64,000 nucleotides of DNA from Anaerolineales bacterium UBA5797 (GCA_002418205.1 DIDP01000061.1:62001-126000), one strand, 5' to 3'. Shown: positions 8,697 through 18,056, numbered from the stretch's first letter. Notes: generated from the letters alone by a model not told the origin. A program made the numbers and translations.

Positions 8697-9433
8697 ACCT
8701 TCCGCCTGACCTCGTCACGCTTCTGCGCGGGACCGTAAAGCTGGCAGCCCTTACCGGAGCCGGAGTCTCGCAGGAAAGCGGACTCCGTACCTTCCGCGAC
8801 GCGCAGACCGGTTTGTGGAAACAATACAAACCGGAGGATCTCGCCTCCCCTGAAGCCTTTGCCCGCGACCCCAAACTCGTCTGGGACTGGTACGCCTGGC
8901 GGCGCGAAGCCATAAAGAGTGTGCGGCCCAATCCCGGACATTATGCCCTGGTGGAGATCGCACAACACATCCCCAACTTCATCCTTATCACCCAAAACGT
9001 GGACGGACTACACCGCATGGCGGGGAGTCGGAACATATTGGAGTTGCATGGCAACATCCAGCGCGTGCGCTGTTCGGATTGTTATACCTTTGCCGAAACC
9101 TGGGGGGATGATACCGAGTCTGTCCCTCATTGCGAACTATGCGGCGGTTTTCTGCGTCCGGATGTCGTCTGGTTCGGAGAGGCATTGCCGCGGAATCAGC
9201 TTGAAGCGGCGGTCGAAGCGGCGCGAACGTGTGAGGTCTTCTTTTCGATCGGCACATCGGGCGTTGTCCAACCGGCTGCCTCGCTGGCGCATGCCGCCCG
9301 CAACCGCGGCGCGGTCGTGGTTGAGGTCAACGCCGAGCCGACTCCGCTGACCCCCAAAGTGCATTACTTCCTCCAGGGCAAATCGGGGGAGATATTACCC
9401 GCCCTGGTGGACGAGGTTTGGAATTCCCGCTAA
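8684..9433 (+). CDS. cobB: Sir2-family NAD-dependent protein deacylase, SIRT5-like
   Basis: A 249-residue sirtuin that removes acyl groups from lysines, using NAD. Visible motifs: GAGVSQESGLRTFRD (25-39, NAD binding), QNVDGLH (104-110), catalytic His in LHGN (H122), and a zinc site formed by C130, C133, C150 and C153. The segment Y-A-W-R (Y70, R73) matches the YxxR pair that marks class III sirtuins such as SIRT5 and CobB, which prefer succinyl and malonyl groups. The start is uncertain: GTG at 8684 or TTG at 8693, both overlapping the end of the preceding lipoprotein gene, which implies coupled translation. A cytoplasmic deacylase at the end of a lipoprotein operon is unexpected. Confidence 0.92.
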   Translation: MRALNLPPDLVTLLRGTVKLAALTGAGVSQESGLRTFRDAQTGLWKQYKPEDLASPEAFARDPKLVWDWYAWRREAIKSVRPNPGHYALVEIAQHIPNFILITQNVDGLHRMAGSRNILELHGNIQRVRCSDCYTFAETWGDDTESVPHCELCGGFLRPDVVWFGEALPRNQLEAAVEAARTCEVFFSIGTSGVVQPAASLAHAARNRGAVVVEVNAEPTPLTPKVHYFLQGKSGEILPALVDEVWNSR

Positions 9434-9436
9434 AAA

Positions 9437-9467
9437 ATGGACGGTCACTCTGAATGTGACCGTCCAT
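9437..9467. terminator. bidirectional terminator between cobB and the GH13 gene
   Basis: A perfect 12-base stem (9437-9448 with 9456-9467) has a 7-base loop. Six A residues on the left act as a T-tract for the minus-strand glycosidase operon; on the plus side the T-richness is weak. Confidence 0.8.
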
Positions 9468-9472
9468 TGATT

Positions 9473-10963
9473 CTATTTCAGCACCACGCCGCTTCTGGCT
9501 GGGACCGTGAACTTCAGCCTGCCATCCACGGATATGTCGGATGCCTCCCCGAAGACAGGCGTGGGATTCCCGCCCGCCTCATACGTGACATGGACCTGCT
9601 GAGGCGATTCTGACGCGTTCAACGCCACGACAAACGTCTGCCCGTCAAAGGAGCGTGAGAACGCATAGACGCCCTCCGCCGACCAGAGACGTTTATAGTC
9701 GCCGCGCCGCAGGGCCGTGTTCTTCCTGCGCAGATCAACGGCGCTCTTCACATAATTGAGCAAATCCCTATCCCATTTGGATTCGTCCCATGGGAAGGGC
9801 TTGCGGCATTCAGGATCGTGCTGTCCGTCAATGCCGATCTCATCGCCGTAGTAGATGCACGGCGCGCCGGGGTAGGTGAACATGAACAGCCAGGCGAGCT
9901 TGAGCGAAGCCTTGTCCCCATCCACGCAGGAGAGGAAGCGCGGCGTATCGTGGCTGTCGAGCAGGTTCAACTGGGAATAGGTAATGTCCTGCTTATAAAG
10001 CCCCAGGTTATGGTCGATGCGGTCTGCAAATTCATGCGCGTCGATGGAGTGATGGATGCCATGATAGTTCGTCTGCTGGTGAAGCACTTTGAGATCGAGA
10101 TTGCCGTTCGAGAAAAAGGCGATCACAGGTTTGGTGACATCGTAATTCATGATGGCATCGAACTGATCGCCCTGCAGCCAGCGCTGGGACTCATGCCAGA
10201 TCTCTGCGACGATGTAAGCCTCGGGGTTGATGGCGCGGACGCGGTTACGAAATTCCTGCCAGAAGGCATCATCGTCAATCTCGGTGGCAACGTCCAGCCG
10301 CCAACCGTCAATGCCGAATTTGATCCAGTGTTCGGCAACGCCCAGAAGAAACTCGCGCGCGGCAGGCGAATCTGTGTTGAACTTGGGCAGGGCGGGCAGG
10401 TTCCACCAGGCGCCATACCCGATGGCGGTCAGGCTGTTCTCGCCGTGTTGCAATGCCCGCTGTTCATGCGGACCGGGATACGCGCCCCAATGTTTTATCC
10501 CGCTCAGTCGTTCGGGATCGAAGTGAAACCAATCCTTATACGGAGAACTCTCTCCGCATTCCAGCACGTGATGGAACTGCCAGAAGCCGCGTGAGGCATG
10601 GTTGAAGACGCCATCGAGAACGATCCGGATATCCTGCCTGTGCGCCTCATCGAGCAGAAACCGGAGGGCGTCGTTCCCGCCGAGCAACGGATCGACCGTG
10701 TAATAATCATAGGTGTGATAACGGTGGTTCGACGCGGAGGCAAATATCGGGTTGAGGTAAAGAGCGGTGATCCCCAAATCCTTGAGATAATCGAGCCGTT
10801 CGGCAATCCCGTACAGATCGCCGCCTTTGAAACCATGCGGGGTGGGGGGCGAGTCCCAGGATTCGAATGTCAGGTTGTCGTTCGGATTTCGTGCACTCCG
10901 AGCAAAGCGGTCGGGGAAAATCTGATAAAAGACCGCGTCTTGAACCCAGTCTGGAGTGGTCAT
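9473..10963 (-). CDS. cytoplasmic GH13 alpha-glucosidase, neopullulanase/cyclomaltodextrinase type
   Basis: A 496-residue GH13 enzyme without a signal peptide, so it probably acts in the cytoplasm on imported maltodextrins. The four GH13 regions are present: I, DGVFNH; II, GWRLDVATE with the nucleophile Asp; III, VAEIWHE with the acid/base Glu; IV, LLDSHDTPR with the transition-state Asp. The opening DAVFYQIFPDRFA and the GDLYGIAERLDYL segment fit the neopullulanase/cyclomaltodextrinase subgroup (GH13_20), although the N-terminal domain typical of many of those enzymes is missing. It is the last gene of the mal cluster, 24 bases after the amylase gene, and it is followed by a terminator. A short GAGG precedes the ATG. 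Confidence 0.9.
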   Translation of the reverse strand: MTTPDWVQDAVFYQIFPDRFARSARNPNDNLTFESWDSPPTPHGFKGGDLYGIAERLDYLKDLGITALYLNPIFASASNHRYHTYDYYTVDPLLGGNDALRFLLDEAHRQDIRIVLDGVFNHASRGFWQFHHVLECGESSPYKDWFHFDPERLSGIKHWGAYPGPHEQRALQHGENSLTAIGYGAWWNLPALPKFNTDSPAAREFLLGVAEHWIKFGIDGWRLDVATEIDDDAFWQEFRNRVRAINPEAYIVAEIWHESQRWLQGDQFDAIMNYDVTKPVIAFFSNGNLDLKVLHQQTNYHGIHHSIDAHEFADRIDHNLGLYKQDITYSQLNLLDSHDTPRFLSCVDGDKASLKLAWLFMFTYPGAPCIYYGDEIGIDGQHDPECRKPFPWDESKWDRDLLNYVKSAVDLRRKNTALRRGDYKRLWSAEGVYAFSRSFDGQTFVVALNASESPQQVHVTYEAGGNPTPVFGEASDISVDGRLKFTVPARSGVVLK

Positions 10964-10987
10964 TGTATGAACCTCGATGAAAGAAGA

Positions 10988-12637
10988 TTAGAGACTTAAT
11001 TTTACTATAAGGGTGGAATAGGGATTCAATTCATTTTTGGGTTTGTAATTATTAAAGACTCCTCCGCTCACATCCGGACTCTGGACCTGTTCACCGCCAA
11101 ACAAGATTTCTGTGTGGTATGTTCCATCCGTCAAGGCAGGCTCTCCGAGAGTCAATGCATAATCTGTAATGGGCTGGTCTGAAAGATTGATGAGGGTGAG
11201 AACGACTTCGTTTTCGTCAACGCTTAGCGCGGCATATACACTGGGGTTATTCGACGTTACTTCGAAATATGCCCCGGTTTGCAATGCCGGGTTTGCATTG
11301 CGAACACTGATCAGCTTGCGATAATGATTGAGTAACGAATTCGGATCGCTGGTTTGCGTTGATACATTGACCTCTTTATAGTTCGTGTCGAGAGGCTCCC
11401 AGGGTTTGCTGGTTGAAAAACCTGCGTTTGCATCGGCAGTCCATTGCATGGGGCGGCGGATGTTTTGGTCGGGCTTCATCCCGGACATGCCGATCTCCTC
11501 GCCATAATAAATAAAGGGAGTGCCCGGCGATGTTAGCAGTAATGATGCAGCCACCCTGGCCTTGTTCACATCATTACCCAATTCACTCATGACGCGGTTT
11601 TGGTCGTGGTTGGTCAGAAATGGAGAGTACTGTGAATCGGCAATAAATTTATTTGTGGTCTTTATGATCGTGGCGATATTACTGGCTCTACCGGTCTGCG
11701 CTGCCTTGACGAAGGCACCTGCAAGGGGGAAATTGAAGACCAGGTCGAGTTCGTTGTCTGTCACATAGCGGGAGATCACAGAGACCCCATCGCCTGAGAT
11801 CTCGCCGACGGTCATGGTGTTGGGATTCATCGCTTTATAAACTGGATAGAAATTGTTGTACCACGTATGTGTGGATTGTGTATTTGCCTGTTTGGCGCCT
11901 TCTTCGATCAGGTGTTTGGCTGCATCGAGGCGGAAGCCATCCACGCCCACTTCGTTCGTCCAGAAGGAAAAAACCCTCGTCATCTCGGCGGTCACTTCAG
12001 GGTTGTTGTAATTCAAATCGGGCATGAAGCTTTCGAAGATGCCATAATAATACCCATTCAGTGTTGGATACCAGACCTTTTCTCCCCAGGGTCCCTTGTA
12101 TCCTGGATCGGTGTCGCTCCAGATATACCAGTTGCGATAAGGCGAGTCCACATCCTTCTTTGCAGATCGGAACCAGGGATGTTGATCTGAAGTATGGTTG
12201 AGCACCATGTCAATGATGACACGAATGCCGCGTTTATGTGCCTCCTGGAGGAAGCGCTTAAAATCATCCATCGTTCCATATTGCGGATTTATGTTGTAGA
12301 AGTCGGTAACATCGTATCCGTGGTAGGAGGGGGAAGGGAAAATCGGCATAAGCCAGATGCCGGTTATGCCGAGATCGGTCGTTGTATTGGGATCGCCATC
12401 GTTTAAATAGTCAAGTTTTTCAATGATGCCGTTGATGTCGCCGATACCGTCACCGTTGCTGTCATAAAAAGAGCGAACAAATATTTCGTATAAAACGTCG
12501 TTGCTCCACCATATCGTTGGGGCAGGTGTGGGTGAGGGTGCCGGAGTTTTGGTAACGGGAGCAGGCGTCGGTGTGGCAGGAACGCAGGCGGCTAAAACGG
12601 TTAAAAGTAGAAATATGGAAAAGAGGCGTTTGGTCAT
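10988..12637 (-). CDS. surface lipoprotein alpha-amylase (GH13)
   Basis: A 549-residue GH13 enzyme with a lipoprotein signal peptide (lipobox LAAC) and a short Pro/Thr linker, so it is anchored outside the membrane. Catalytic regions: I, DMVLNHTSDQH; II, GFRLDAAKH (nucleophile); III, VGEI (acid/base); IV, FLTNHDQNR. A calcium-loop-like DSNGDGIGDING segment follows the first strand, as in many amylases and oligo-1,6-glucosidases of GH13. It lies 43 bases after malG, separated by a hairpin, and just before the cytoplasmic glycosidase. It probably produces the oligosaccharides taken up by MalEFG. Substrate specificity cannot be read from the sequence. Confidence 0.92.
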   Translation of the reverse strand: MTKRLFSIFLLLTVLAACVPATPTPAPVTKTPAPSPTPAPTIWWSNDVLYEIFVRSFYDSNGDGIGDINGIIEKLDYLNDGDPNTTTDLGITGIWLMPIFPSPSYHGYDVTDFYNINPQYGTMDDFKRFLQEAHKRGIRVIIDMVLNHTSDQHPWFRSAKKDVDSPYRNWYIWSDTDPGYKGPWGEKVWYPTLNGYYYGIFESFMPDLNYNNPEVTAEMTRVFSFWTNEVGVDGFRLDAAKHLIEEGAKQANTQSTHTWYNNFYPVYKAMNPNTMTVGEISGDGVSVISRYVTDNELDLVFNFPLAGAFVKAAQTGRASNIATIIKTTNKFIADSQYSPFLTNHDQNRVMSELGNDVNKARVAASLLLTSPGTPFIYYGEEIGMSGMKPDQNIRRPMQWTADANAGFSTSKPWEPLDTNYKEVNVSTQTSDPNSLLNHYRKLISVRNANPALQTGAYFEVTSNNPSVYAALSVDENEVVLTLINLSDQPITDYALTLGEPALTDGTYHTEILFGGEQVQSPDVSGGVFNNYKPKNELNPYSTLIVKLSL

Positions 12638-12646
12638 ATCAAAGTT

Positions 12647-12669
12647 CAGGCGGTCATTGCGACCGCCTG
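12647..12669. promoter_or_regulatory. intercistronic hairpin between malG and the amylase gene
   Basis: A perfect 9-base stem (12647-12655 with 12661-12669) has a 5-base loop and no T-tract on either side. It is more likely an RNA processing or stabilising structure than a terminator. Confidence 0.6.
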
Positions 12670-12680
12670 CATGATTGAGT

Positions 12681-13625
12681 CTATCCTTTGACTGACCCGA
12701 GGGTGAGGCCCGAAATCAGCCATTTCGATGAGTATAGGAACAGGATCATAACCGGGATGGCGATCATGACGGATGCGGCGGAGAACTGCCCCCATGAAAC
12801 TGTGAATTGTTGTGCGTATGTGAATATGCCGAGGGGCCAGGTGAAGGCTTCGTTCTTTTGAAGGATGACACGCGCAACTAGATATTCGCTCCACCCGCCC
12901 ATGAAGGAGAACAGGAACGCGATCGCCAGTGCAGGGGTTGAGAGCGGCAGAATGATATTTGTGAAAACCGTAAACCGGTTGGCGCCGTCGATCATGGCGG
13001 CTTCCTCCAAATCCACAGGAATGGTATCGTAGTAACCTTTGAGTGTCCAAATGGTGAGCGGCACCGCGGTGACCGCATAGGCGATCAACAGACCGAGCGG
13101 TGTATTGATCATCTTGAGCTTTGCGATCATGATGAATAGAGGCAGGAGCAGCATGCCAGCCGGTATCATCTGTGTGGTTAATAGGAATATCAGCCCTGCG
13201 GACCGTCCCGGAAATTTGAAACGCGAGAATGCGTATGCGCTGATTGCCGCCAGGATCACGCTCAATACCGATGTGATCGAAACAATCGAGAGCGAGTTCC
13301 AGAGCCACAGGAAAAAGTCAGATTTGCGATTCCTTTCCGGATTGCCAAACAATACTTCCTTGTAATTGTCGAGAGTGGCATTCTCTGGAATAATTCGCAG
13401 GTCCGTGGTCAGCAGTGTGTCGTTGGGGCGCAGTGAAATCGTGACGACACGCAAAACCGGATAGACCGCGATGATGCAGGCGACAATCAGGGTTGCATGG
13501 ATCAGGATGGTTTTAAAAGGACTATCACCGCGCGCCCGATAAAAGAACCAACGGATAAAGTGCGCAACAACATTGGCTTGTTTTGCTGAAGAAACTTTGT
13601 TCGCGGCATCAGTTGTAGTGGACAT
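12681..13625 (-). CDS. malG: maltooligosaccharide ABC transporter permease MalG
   Basis: A 314-residue inner-membrane permease with six predicted helices. The EAA loop that docks to the ATPase reads LEEAAMIDGANRFTVFTNII, matching the MalG/binding-protein-dependent permease family. It has the MalG-type segment NTPLGLLIAYAVTAVPLTIW. The 40-residue cytoplasmic N-terminus is longer than usual. It begins 12 bases after malF and precedes the amylase gene, so import and degradation are co-transcribed. The substrate is inferred from the neighbouring GH13 genes. Confidence 0.92.
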   Translation of the reverse strand: MSTTTDAANKVSSAKQANVVAHFIRWFFYRARGDSPFKTILIHATLIVACIIAVYPVLRVVTISLRPNDTLLTTDLRIIPENATLDNYKEVLFGNPERNRKSDFFLWLWNSLSIVSITSVLSVILAAISAYAFSRFKFPGRSAGLIFLLTTQMIPAGMLLLPLFIMIAKLKMINTPLGLLIAYAVTAVPLTIWTLKGYYDTIPVDLEEAAMIDGANRFTVFTNIILPLSTPALAIAFLFSFMGGWSEYLVARVILQKNEAFTWPLGIFTYAQQFTVSWGQFSAASVMIAIPVMILFLYSSKWLISGLTLGSVKG

Positions 13626-13637
13626 GGTCTGTTCTCC

Positions 13638-15140
13638 TTACTCCGCAGCAGATTTGAGTCCGCCCGAAATGCGCAAATAGATTAATGTGAACAAAAACAG
13701 GATTATGAATATCACAAGAGCGAACATTGCCGTAAACCCATACCGGTAGAACTGGAACGCCGCCTTGTACATTGAGGATACAAGGATATCTGTTTTCTCC
13801 TGCGGCCCTCCCTGTGTGATGAGGTAGATCACATCGAATTTGTTGAAGGTCCATACAACGCCTAGAATGATCGCAGGAGTAAGGACGGGGCGCAGCAAAG
13901 GGATGGTGATGTTCCGAAATTGTTGGAATTTGGAGGCTCCATCGATCTCCGCGGCTTCGTAATATTCCTGCGAAATGCTTTGCAGGCCGCCGAGGATGAT
14001 CACGGCCATGAAGGGGATGCCGAGCCAGATATTTGAGATCAAGATCGAAACGAAAGCCCAGAACGGATCCTGTTTCCAGCTAACCGGTCCGATATGAGCG
14101 GCGAGCCACGTAAACAAATTCCCGATTCCCACGATATTTGCCGTGCCGTGACTGATGCCTGTCAGCCATGTGTTTAGGTCGGTGAGTAGAATATTGAACA
14201 ACCCATAGCGGCTGTCGAACTCGTTTCGCAATGCCATGGCGGCAATGGTTGTGGGGATTGCCCACGGGAAAACCAGCAGTGTCCGATACAAACCCTGCAC
14301 CTTCATCGGACGATTTAATAAAATGGCAAGTCCCATGCCACCGGAAACATGGAAGGTCACATTGATCACCGTCCAAATAACCGTGCGCCAAAAGACATCC
14401 AGAAATTTGGCATCCTTGGCGACCGATCCGGTGAACAATGTTTTCAGGTTTTCCCATCCATACTGAAGCCCATAAGCGGCATTCTTTGTGGCTTGCGTAC
14501 CAAGTGACGCATTGGAGAATGCAAGTTTGATCTCGAAGAGGAACGGGTAGATGATCAGGAACAAAACACCCAGAAACGCGGGCAGAATCAGAAGGTATGC
14601 CAGTCCATAGTTGTGGTTGCGTGAAACACTGCTGATATGGATGACAGCGAAGATGGCCAGGAGTGCGAGCACCATTATTCCACTTGATGTCAGTTGAGCG
14701 CTGTCCTTGGTGGCAATTTTTGTATTGACCAACATGCTCTGGAAATCGCCAAACATGGTAACTGGCGAGCGGAGGAAATTCCCGACGATGTTATCTCCCA
14801 TACGGAACAAGTCGGTGCTTTCCAGAAATGAAATAACCACCATAAGCAGGAGTGCTGCTAGAATGAATTGCAGGGCGCGGATGATAATGTTTGTTGCATC
14901 ATTTTTAGGCTTGCGGAAGAAGATTTGATAAAAATAAATCTCTATCAGCATAAGTCCCCCGATGATGCCAAAGAGGAATCCCCCCAGTTGTTTGGTGCTT
15001 TCAGTTACGATTTTTCCGTTGAGTGTTATGCCATCGGTGAAAGGGGCAATCAAGGAATTTAGTGTGAAATACACTGCGATCAAAACAACGATCCATAGAA
15101 CGGAAGGCAAATATCTTCTTACCTTATTCTCGTTTTCCAT
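13638..15140 (-). CDS. malF: maltooligosaccharide ABC transporter permease MalF, with N-terminal extension
   Basis: A 500-residue permease. The C-terminal 300 residues are a standard MalF core with the EAA loop YEAAEIDGASKFQQFRNITI and the segment VFPWAIPTTIAAM. In front of it lie about 190 residues with roughly four additional hydrophobic segments (about 12-32, 50-72, 84-106, 150-170). E. coli MalF also has extra N-terminal helices, but its insertion is the large P2 periplasmic loop, which is absent here. GGAGG precedes the ATG. A strong hairpin separates it from malE, so it may be expressed below the binding protein. Confidence 0.9.
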   Translation of the reverse strand: MENENKVRRYLPSVLWIVVLIAVYFTLNSLIAPFTDGITLNGKIVTESTKQLGGFLFGIIGGLMLIEIYFYQIFFRKPKNDATNIIIRALQFILAALLLMVVISFLESTDLFRMGDNIVGNFLRSPVTMFGDFQSMLVNTKIATKDSAQLTSSGIMVLALLAIFAVIHISSVSRNHNYGLAYLLILPAFLGVLFLIIYPFLFEIKLAFSNASLGTQATKNAAYGLQYGWENLKTLFTGSVAKDAKFLDVFWRTVIWTVINVTFHVSGGMGLAILLNRPMKVQGLYRTLLVFPWAIPTTIAAMALRNEFDSRYGLFNILLTDLNTWLTGISHGTANIVGIGNLFTWLAAHIGPVSWKQDPFWAFVSILISNIWLGIPFMAVIILGGLQSISQEYYEAAEIDGASKFQQFRNITIPLLRPVLTPAIILGVVWTFNKFDVIYLITQGGPQEKTDILVSSMYKAAFQFYRYGFTAMFALVIFIILFLFTLIYLRISGGLKSAAE

Positions 15141-15162
15141 GGCGCACCTCCATCATGAAAAG

Positions 15163-15193
15163 TTTGGGGGAGCAACGTGCGCGCTCCCCCAAA
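15163..15193. promoter_or_regulatory. hairpin between malE and malF
   Basis: An 11-base perfect stem (15163-15173 with 15183-15193) has a 9-base loop in the 72-base gap. No T-tract follows on the minus strand, so read-through is expected. It could protect malE mRNA or reduce permease expression. Confidence 0.6.
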
Positions 15194-15212
15194 GGCAATA
15201 ACTGGATCTTAC

Positions 15213-16526
15213 TTATTGAAGTGTCGCAACACACTCGTCGGCGGCGGTTTGTGCGGCCGCGGCGGCATCTTCAGGGGTCAGTGTACCAGCCATAACACCC
15301 TCGAGATTCGGGCGCCAGGCATCCCATGCGCAGCGCATCTCAGGAGCGGCAGGTTGACCACGACCAACTGCAAGGTCCGCCATGGATCCGGCAAGAATCG
15401 GGTCACTGGTGATGCTGGGGTCCTTCGCCACTTCAGAGTTGGAGGGCAGGCGCTTGAACTGATCCAGCCACTTCTTCTGGACATCTGCGGATGTCATATA
15501 GGTGATGAACTTTGTCACTGCATCTTTCTTGGCAGGATCATCAACAACAGCCTTGGAAACCATGAAGTACTTGCCGGCGGTCATTTCGGTGTAAGGGTTG
15601 CCGTTGATGGGAGGAACAGGTGCAACACCGAGATTGTCGCCAATGGCGGTGGTGTAGTCACCAAGCGACCAGTCACCGTTGATGATCATGGCGGCTTTGC
15701 CGTCCTTCATCAGGGTGTCGGCGCAGTTGTAGTCACATTCTGCAGGTACCACACCATCATCCTTCAGTTTCTTCACGAAGGTCAGGTAGTCAATGAAAGC
15801 CTGGTTGTTGAATTGCGGTTTGTCGTTCTCGTCCAACGGCCAGCCGCCGAAGGCGCCATAGAAACCTGCACCCCAGAAGGGTTCATTCAGGTTATAGGCA
15901 AAACCCTGAACATCGCCAGTGGTCAGTTCTTTGGCTTTGGCAATCAGGTCATCGAACGTGGCGGGCGGCTCGGCAATCAGTGACTTGTTATAGATCAGCA
16001 TGAGGTGATTTCCGTAGTTGTCCGGAACTCCCCAAAGCGTGCCGCCGACCTTGGCGGGGTCGAGCGAGCCAGGGAAGAACTGACTCAGGAATGCATCATC
16101 GAACAATTGGTCGACGGGCGCGATAATGTCCAACACACTGAAAGGACCGGCAAAATCGTTCGGCACGCGCACAACTTCAGGGGCTGCATCAGCCAACGAA
16201 GCGGTTTGGAACTGATCGCGCAAGGCTTCATTTTCATAGTGAGTCCGCTCGACCTTAATGTTGGGATTGGCAGCTTCAAAGTCGGCGATCAAGCCGTCAA
16301 TGAACACATCCACATCATCACCTTCCTGTTCCCAGAACGCGATTGTTATCGGTTCCGCTGCAGGCGGTTCGGTGGGTTCCACGGCGGGCGGCTCGGTAGC
16401 TGCCGCGGCGGGGGGTTCAGTGGGTTGCGCGGCTGGAGCTTCTGTTGCAGCACCGGCGCCACATGCGGAAAGTACGAATGCTGAAATCAGCAGGAGGCTG
16501 AGCAGCCAGGTCAATTTGGTTTTCAT
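15213..16526 (-). CDS. malE: maltooligosaccharide-binding lipoprotein MalE
   Basis: A 437-residue extracellular solute-binding protein of family 1. It has a lipoprotein signal peptide ending FVLSAC, an Ala/Pro/Glu-rich stalk of about 40 residues, and the lobe sequence ITIAFWEQEGDDV. The ligand-region segment FAYNLNEPFWGAGFYGAFGG and the hinge segment KAAMIINGDWSLGDY are typical of maltose-binding proteins. AAGGAGAAG lies before the ATG. It is the first gene of malEFG and is followed by the hairpin. It delivers sugar to MalFG; specificity for maltodextrins is inferred from the linked GH13 genes. Confidence 0.93.
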   Translation of the reverse strand: MKTKLTWLLSLLLISAFVLSACGAGAATEAPAAQPTEPPAAAATEPPAVEPTEPPAAEPITIAFWEQEGDDVDVFIDGLIADFEAANPNIKVERTHYENEALRDQFQTASLADAAPEVVRVPNDFAGPFSVLDIIAPVDQLFDDAFLSQFFPGSLDPAKVGGTLWGVPDNYGNHLMLIYNKSLIAEPPATFDDLIAKAKELTTGDVQGFAYNLNEPFWGAGFYGAFGGWPLDENDKPQFNNQAFIDYLTFVKKLKDDGVVPAECDYNCADTLMKDGKAAMIINGDWSLGDYTTAIGDNLGVAPVPPINGNPYTEMTAGKYFMVSKAVVDDPAKKDAVTKFITYMTSADVQKKWLDQFKRLPSNSEVAKDPSITSDPILAGSMADLAVGRGQPAAPEMRCAWDAWRPNLEGVMAGTLTPEDAAAAAQTAADECVATLQ

Positions 16527-16613
16527 TACTTCTTCTCCTTATAGGAATTTGTGGTTGATAATGTACGTTTTTGTAGTCGGCTATTTTTGACGAGAAGACA
16601 TCACCTCCTTCAC

Positions 16614-17885
16614 TTATTGATTTGGTTCCAAGGATTCTACAAAGATTTCTTTTGCAACAGTATTTTTACTTTCAGCTGCAATGTGGATGGCAACATTGAT
16701 TGCCTGGATGGTGGCGCCAATGAGCAGCGAACGGCGTCCCAGCATGCCTGTTGTAATACGGACACTCTGTTCTGATGCCCGCATCGCATGTTCACGGACA
16801 GCTTCGCGGATGGGGATCGTAAGAGTGTCGCCGACCTGCGCCACGCCGCCGCCAATGATCACAATGCTTGGGTTGAAAAGATTGATCAGACCTGCAATTG
16901 CGATACCGATGAATGTTCCAGCCCGCCTCAGGATCTGCTGTGCATGGATGTCTCCGCGTCGGGCAGCTTCCGCCACCTGATGCGCCGTAATCTTTTCAGG
17001 AGGGAGATTTGACAGCAAGGTGCGTTTTCCTGAATTGGCGAGCAGTTGTCCCTGTTTAGCGATCGCATGCCCGCCAGCAAATGCCTCCAGACAGCCATGG
17101 TTGCCACAATCACAAAGCGGACCATTTTCCTCGATGGTCAGATGGCCGATCTCACCTGCCGCGCCGGTCGTCCCGCCGTAGATTTGCTTGTTAAGGATTA
17201 AACCTGCGCCGATACCACTTCCCACCTTGATGTAGGCGATGTTGTTTTCACCCCGCCCCGCGCCATACGCCCATTCGCCCAACGCGCCGAGTTCGGCGTC
17301 GTTGTTCAATGTGACCGGGCATCCCCAGGTCTTTTCAAGGGTGGCGCGGATGGGAAAATGATCCCAGCCCGGCATGATGGGAGGGGAGATGACCATTCCG
17401 GCTTCCTTGATGACCGGTCCAGGAACTCCGACTCCGACGGCAGCCAGATCTGAAAGAGAAAGTCCCTGGCTTTCCAATAATTTCAAAAGGTTCCGGTTTG
17501 CTTCTTCAAGGCAAATCTCAGGACCTCTTTTGATGTCGAAAGGATATTCGATTTCCTGAAGTATTCGGGCGGTAAAATCTGCAAGCGCGATGCTTGTATG
17601 AGTAGCCCCCATATCAATGGCACCAACCAATCCCTGGTCCGGGTTGATCTCCAACACGATCGGGGGGCGGCCACTTGGCGCAGAACGACTCTCTGCTTCC
17701 AAAATAACCCCGCTCTGTAACAGATCATTCACAATGAGACTGACAGCAGAGCGGGTCAAACCCATTTGTTCAGCCAGATCGGAGCGAGACAAACCGACGG
17801 TGGAAAAGCGTATCAGGTCCAAAACCGCGTGTTTGTTAAAACTCTTGACATTATAACCAGCAGGGAGCCAGTAGAAGGTGCTCAA
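16614..17885 (-). CDS. ROK-family transcriptional regulator of the mal cluster
   Basis: A 423-residue regulator: N-terminal winged helix (about 15-85, with the helix-turn-helix SRSDLAEQMGLTRSAVSLIV) followed by a ROK sugar-binding/kinase-like domain with GAIDMGATHTSIAL and GVGVPGPV. The zinc motif is complete: GH at the start of GHLTIEENG, then CDCGNHGCLE. Members such as NagC, XylR and Mlc repress sugar operons and release DNA when they bind a sugar. The start is TTG at 17885, supported by TAAGGA upstream; no ATG occurs before the helix-turn-helix. It lies directly upstream of malE in the same direction, so it probably regulates this cluster. Confidence 0.9.
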   Translation of the reverse strand: MSTFYWLPAGYNVKSFNKHAVLDLIRFSTVGLSRSDLAEQMGLTRSAVSLIVNDLLQSGVILEAESRSAPSGRPPIVLEINPDQGLVGAIDMGATHTSIALADFTARILQEIEYPFDIKRGPEICLEEANRNLLKLLESQGLSLSDLAAVGVGVPGPVIKEAGMVISPPIMPGWDHFPIRATLEKTWGCPVTLNNDAELGALGEWAYGAGRGENNIAYIKVGSGIGAGLILNKQIYGGTTGAAGEIGHLTIEENGPLCDCGNHGCLEAFAGGHAIAKQGQLLANSGKRTLLSNLPPEKITAHQVAEAARRGDIHAQQILRRAGTFIGIAIAGLINLFNPSIVIIGGGVAQVGDTLTIPIREAVREHAMRASEQSVRITTGMLGRRSLLIGATIQAINVAIHIAAESKNTVAKEIFVESLEPNQ

Positions 17886-17925
17886 GGTGTTCCTTAATTA
17901 GGAAGTCAAACTTGGCGAATTCCTT

Positions 17926-17957
17926 GCTATGTTAGCATAAGCCGCCCATTTTATCAA
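17926..17957 (-). promoter_or_regulatory. sigma70-like promoter with overlapping operator, ROK gene
   Basis: On the minus strand TTGATA (17957-17952) and TAACAT (17934-17929) are separated by exactly 17 bases. The -10 is embedded in the inverted repeat GCTA-TGT-TAGC (17926-17936), a plausible operator, probably for the ROK protein itself. Upstream, ATTAACAAA is repeated at 17962-17970 and 17987-17995. Confidence 0.6.
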
Positions 17958-17992
17958 GTATATTAACAAACTAAATGACTTAATCAATTAAC

Positions 17993-18023
17993 AAAAAAAA
18001 AGACGCCCGTTCACCGGGCGCCT
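17993..18023 (-). terminator. terminator of the malK-type ATPase gene
   Basis: A GC-rich hairpin with core CGCCCG (18004-18009) and CGGGCG (18015-18020) is followed on the minus strand by nine T residues. It separates malK from the ROK-malEFG unit. Confidence 0.85.
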
Positions 18024-18056
18024 CTTGTTGTGAAATGAATTATCTCCGATGGTTCG

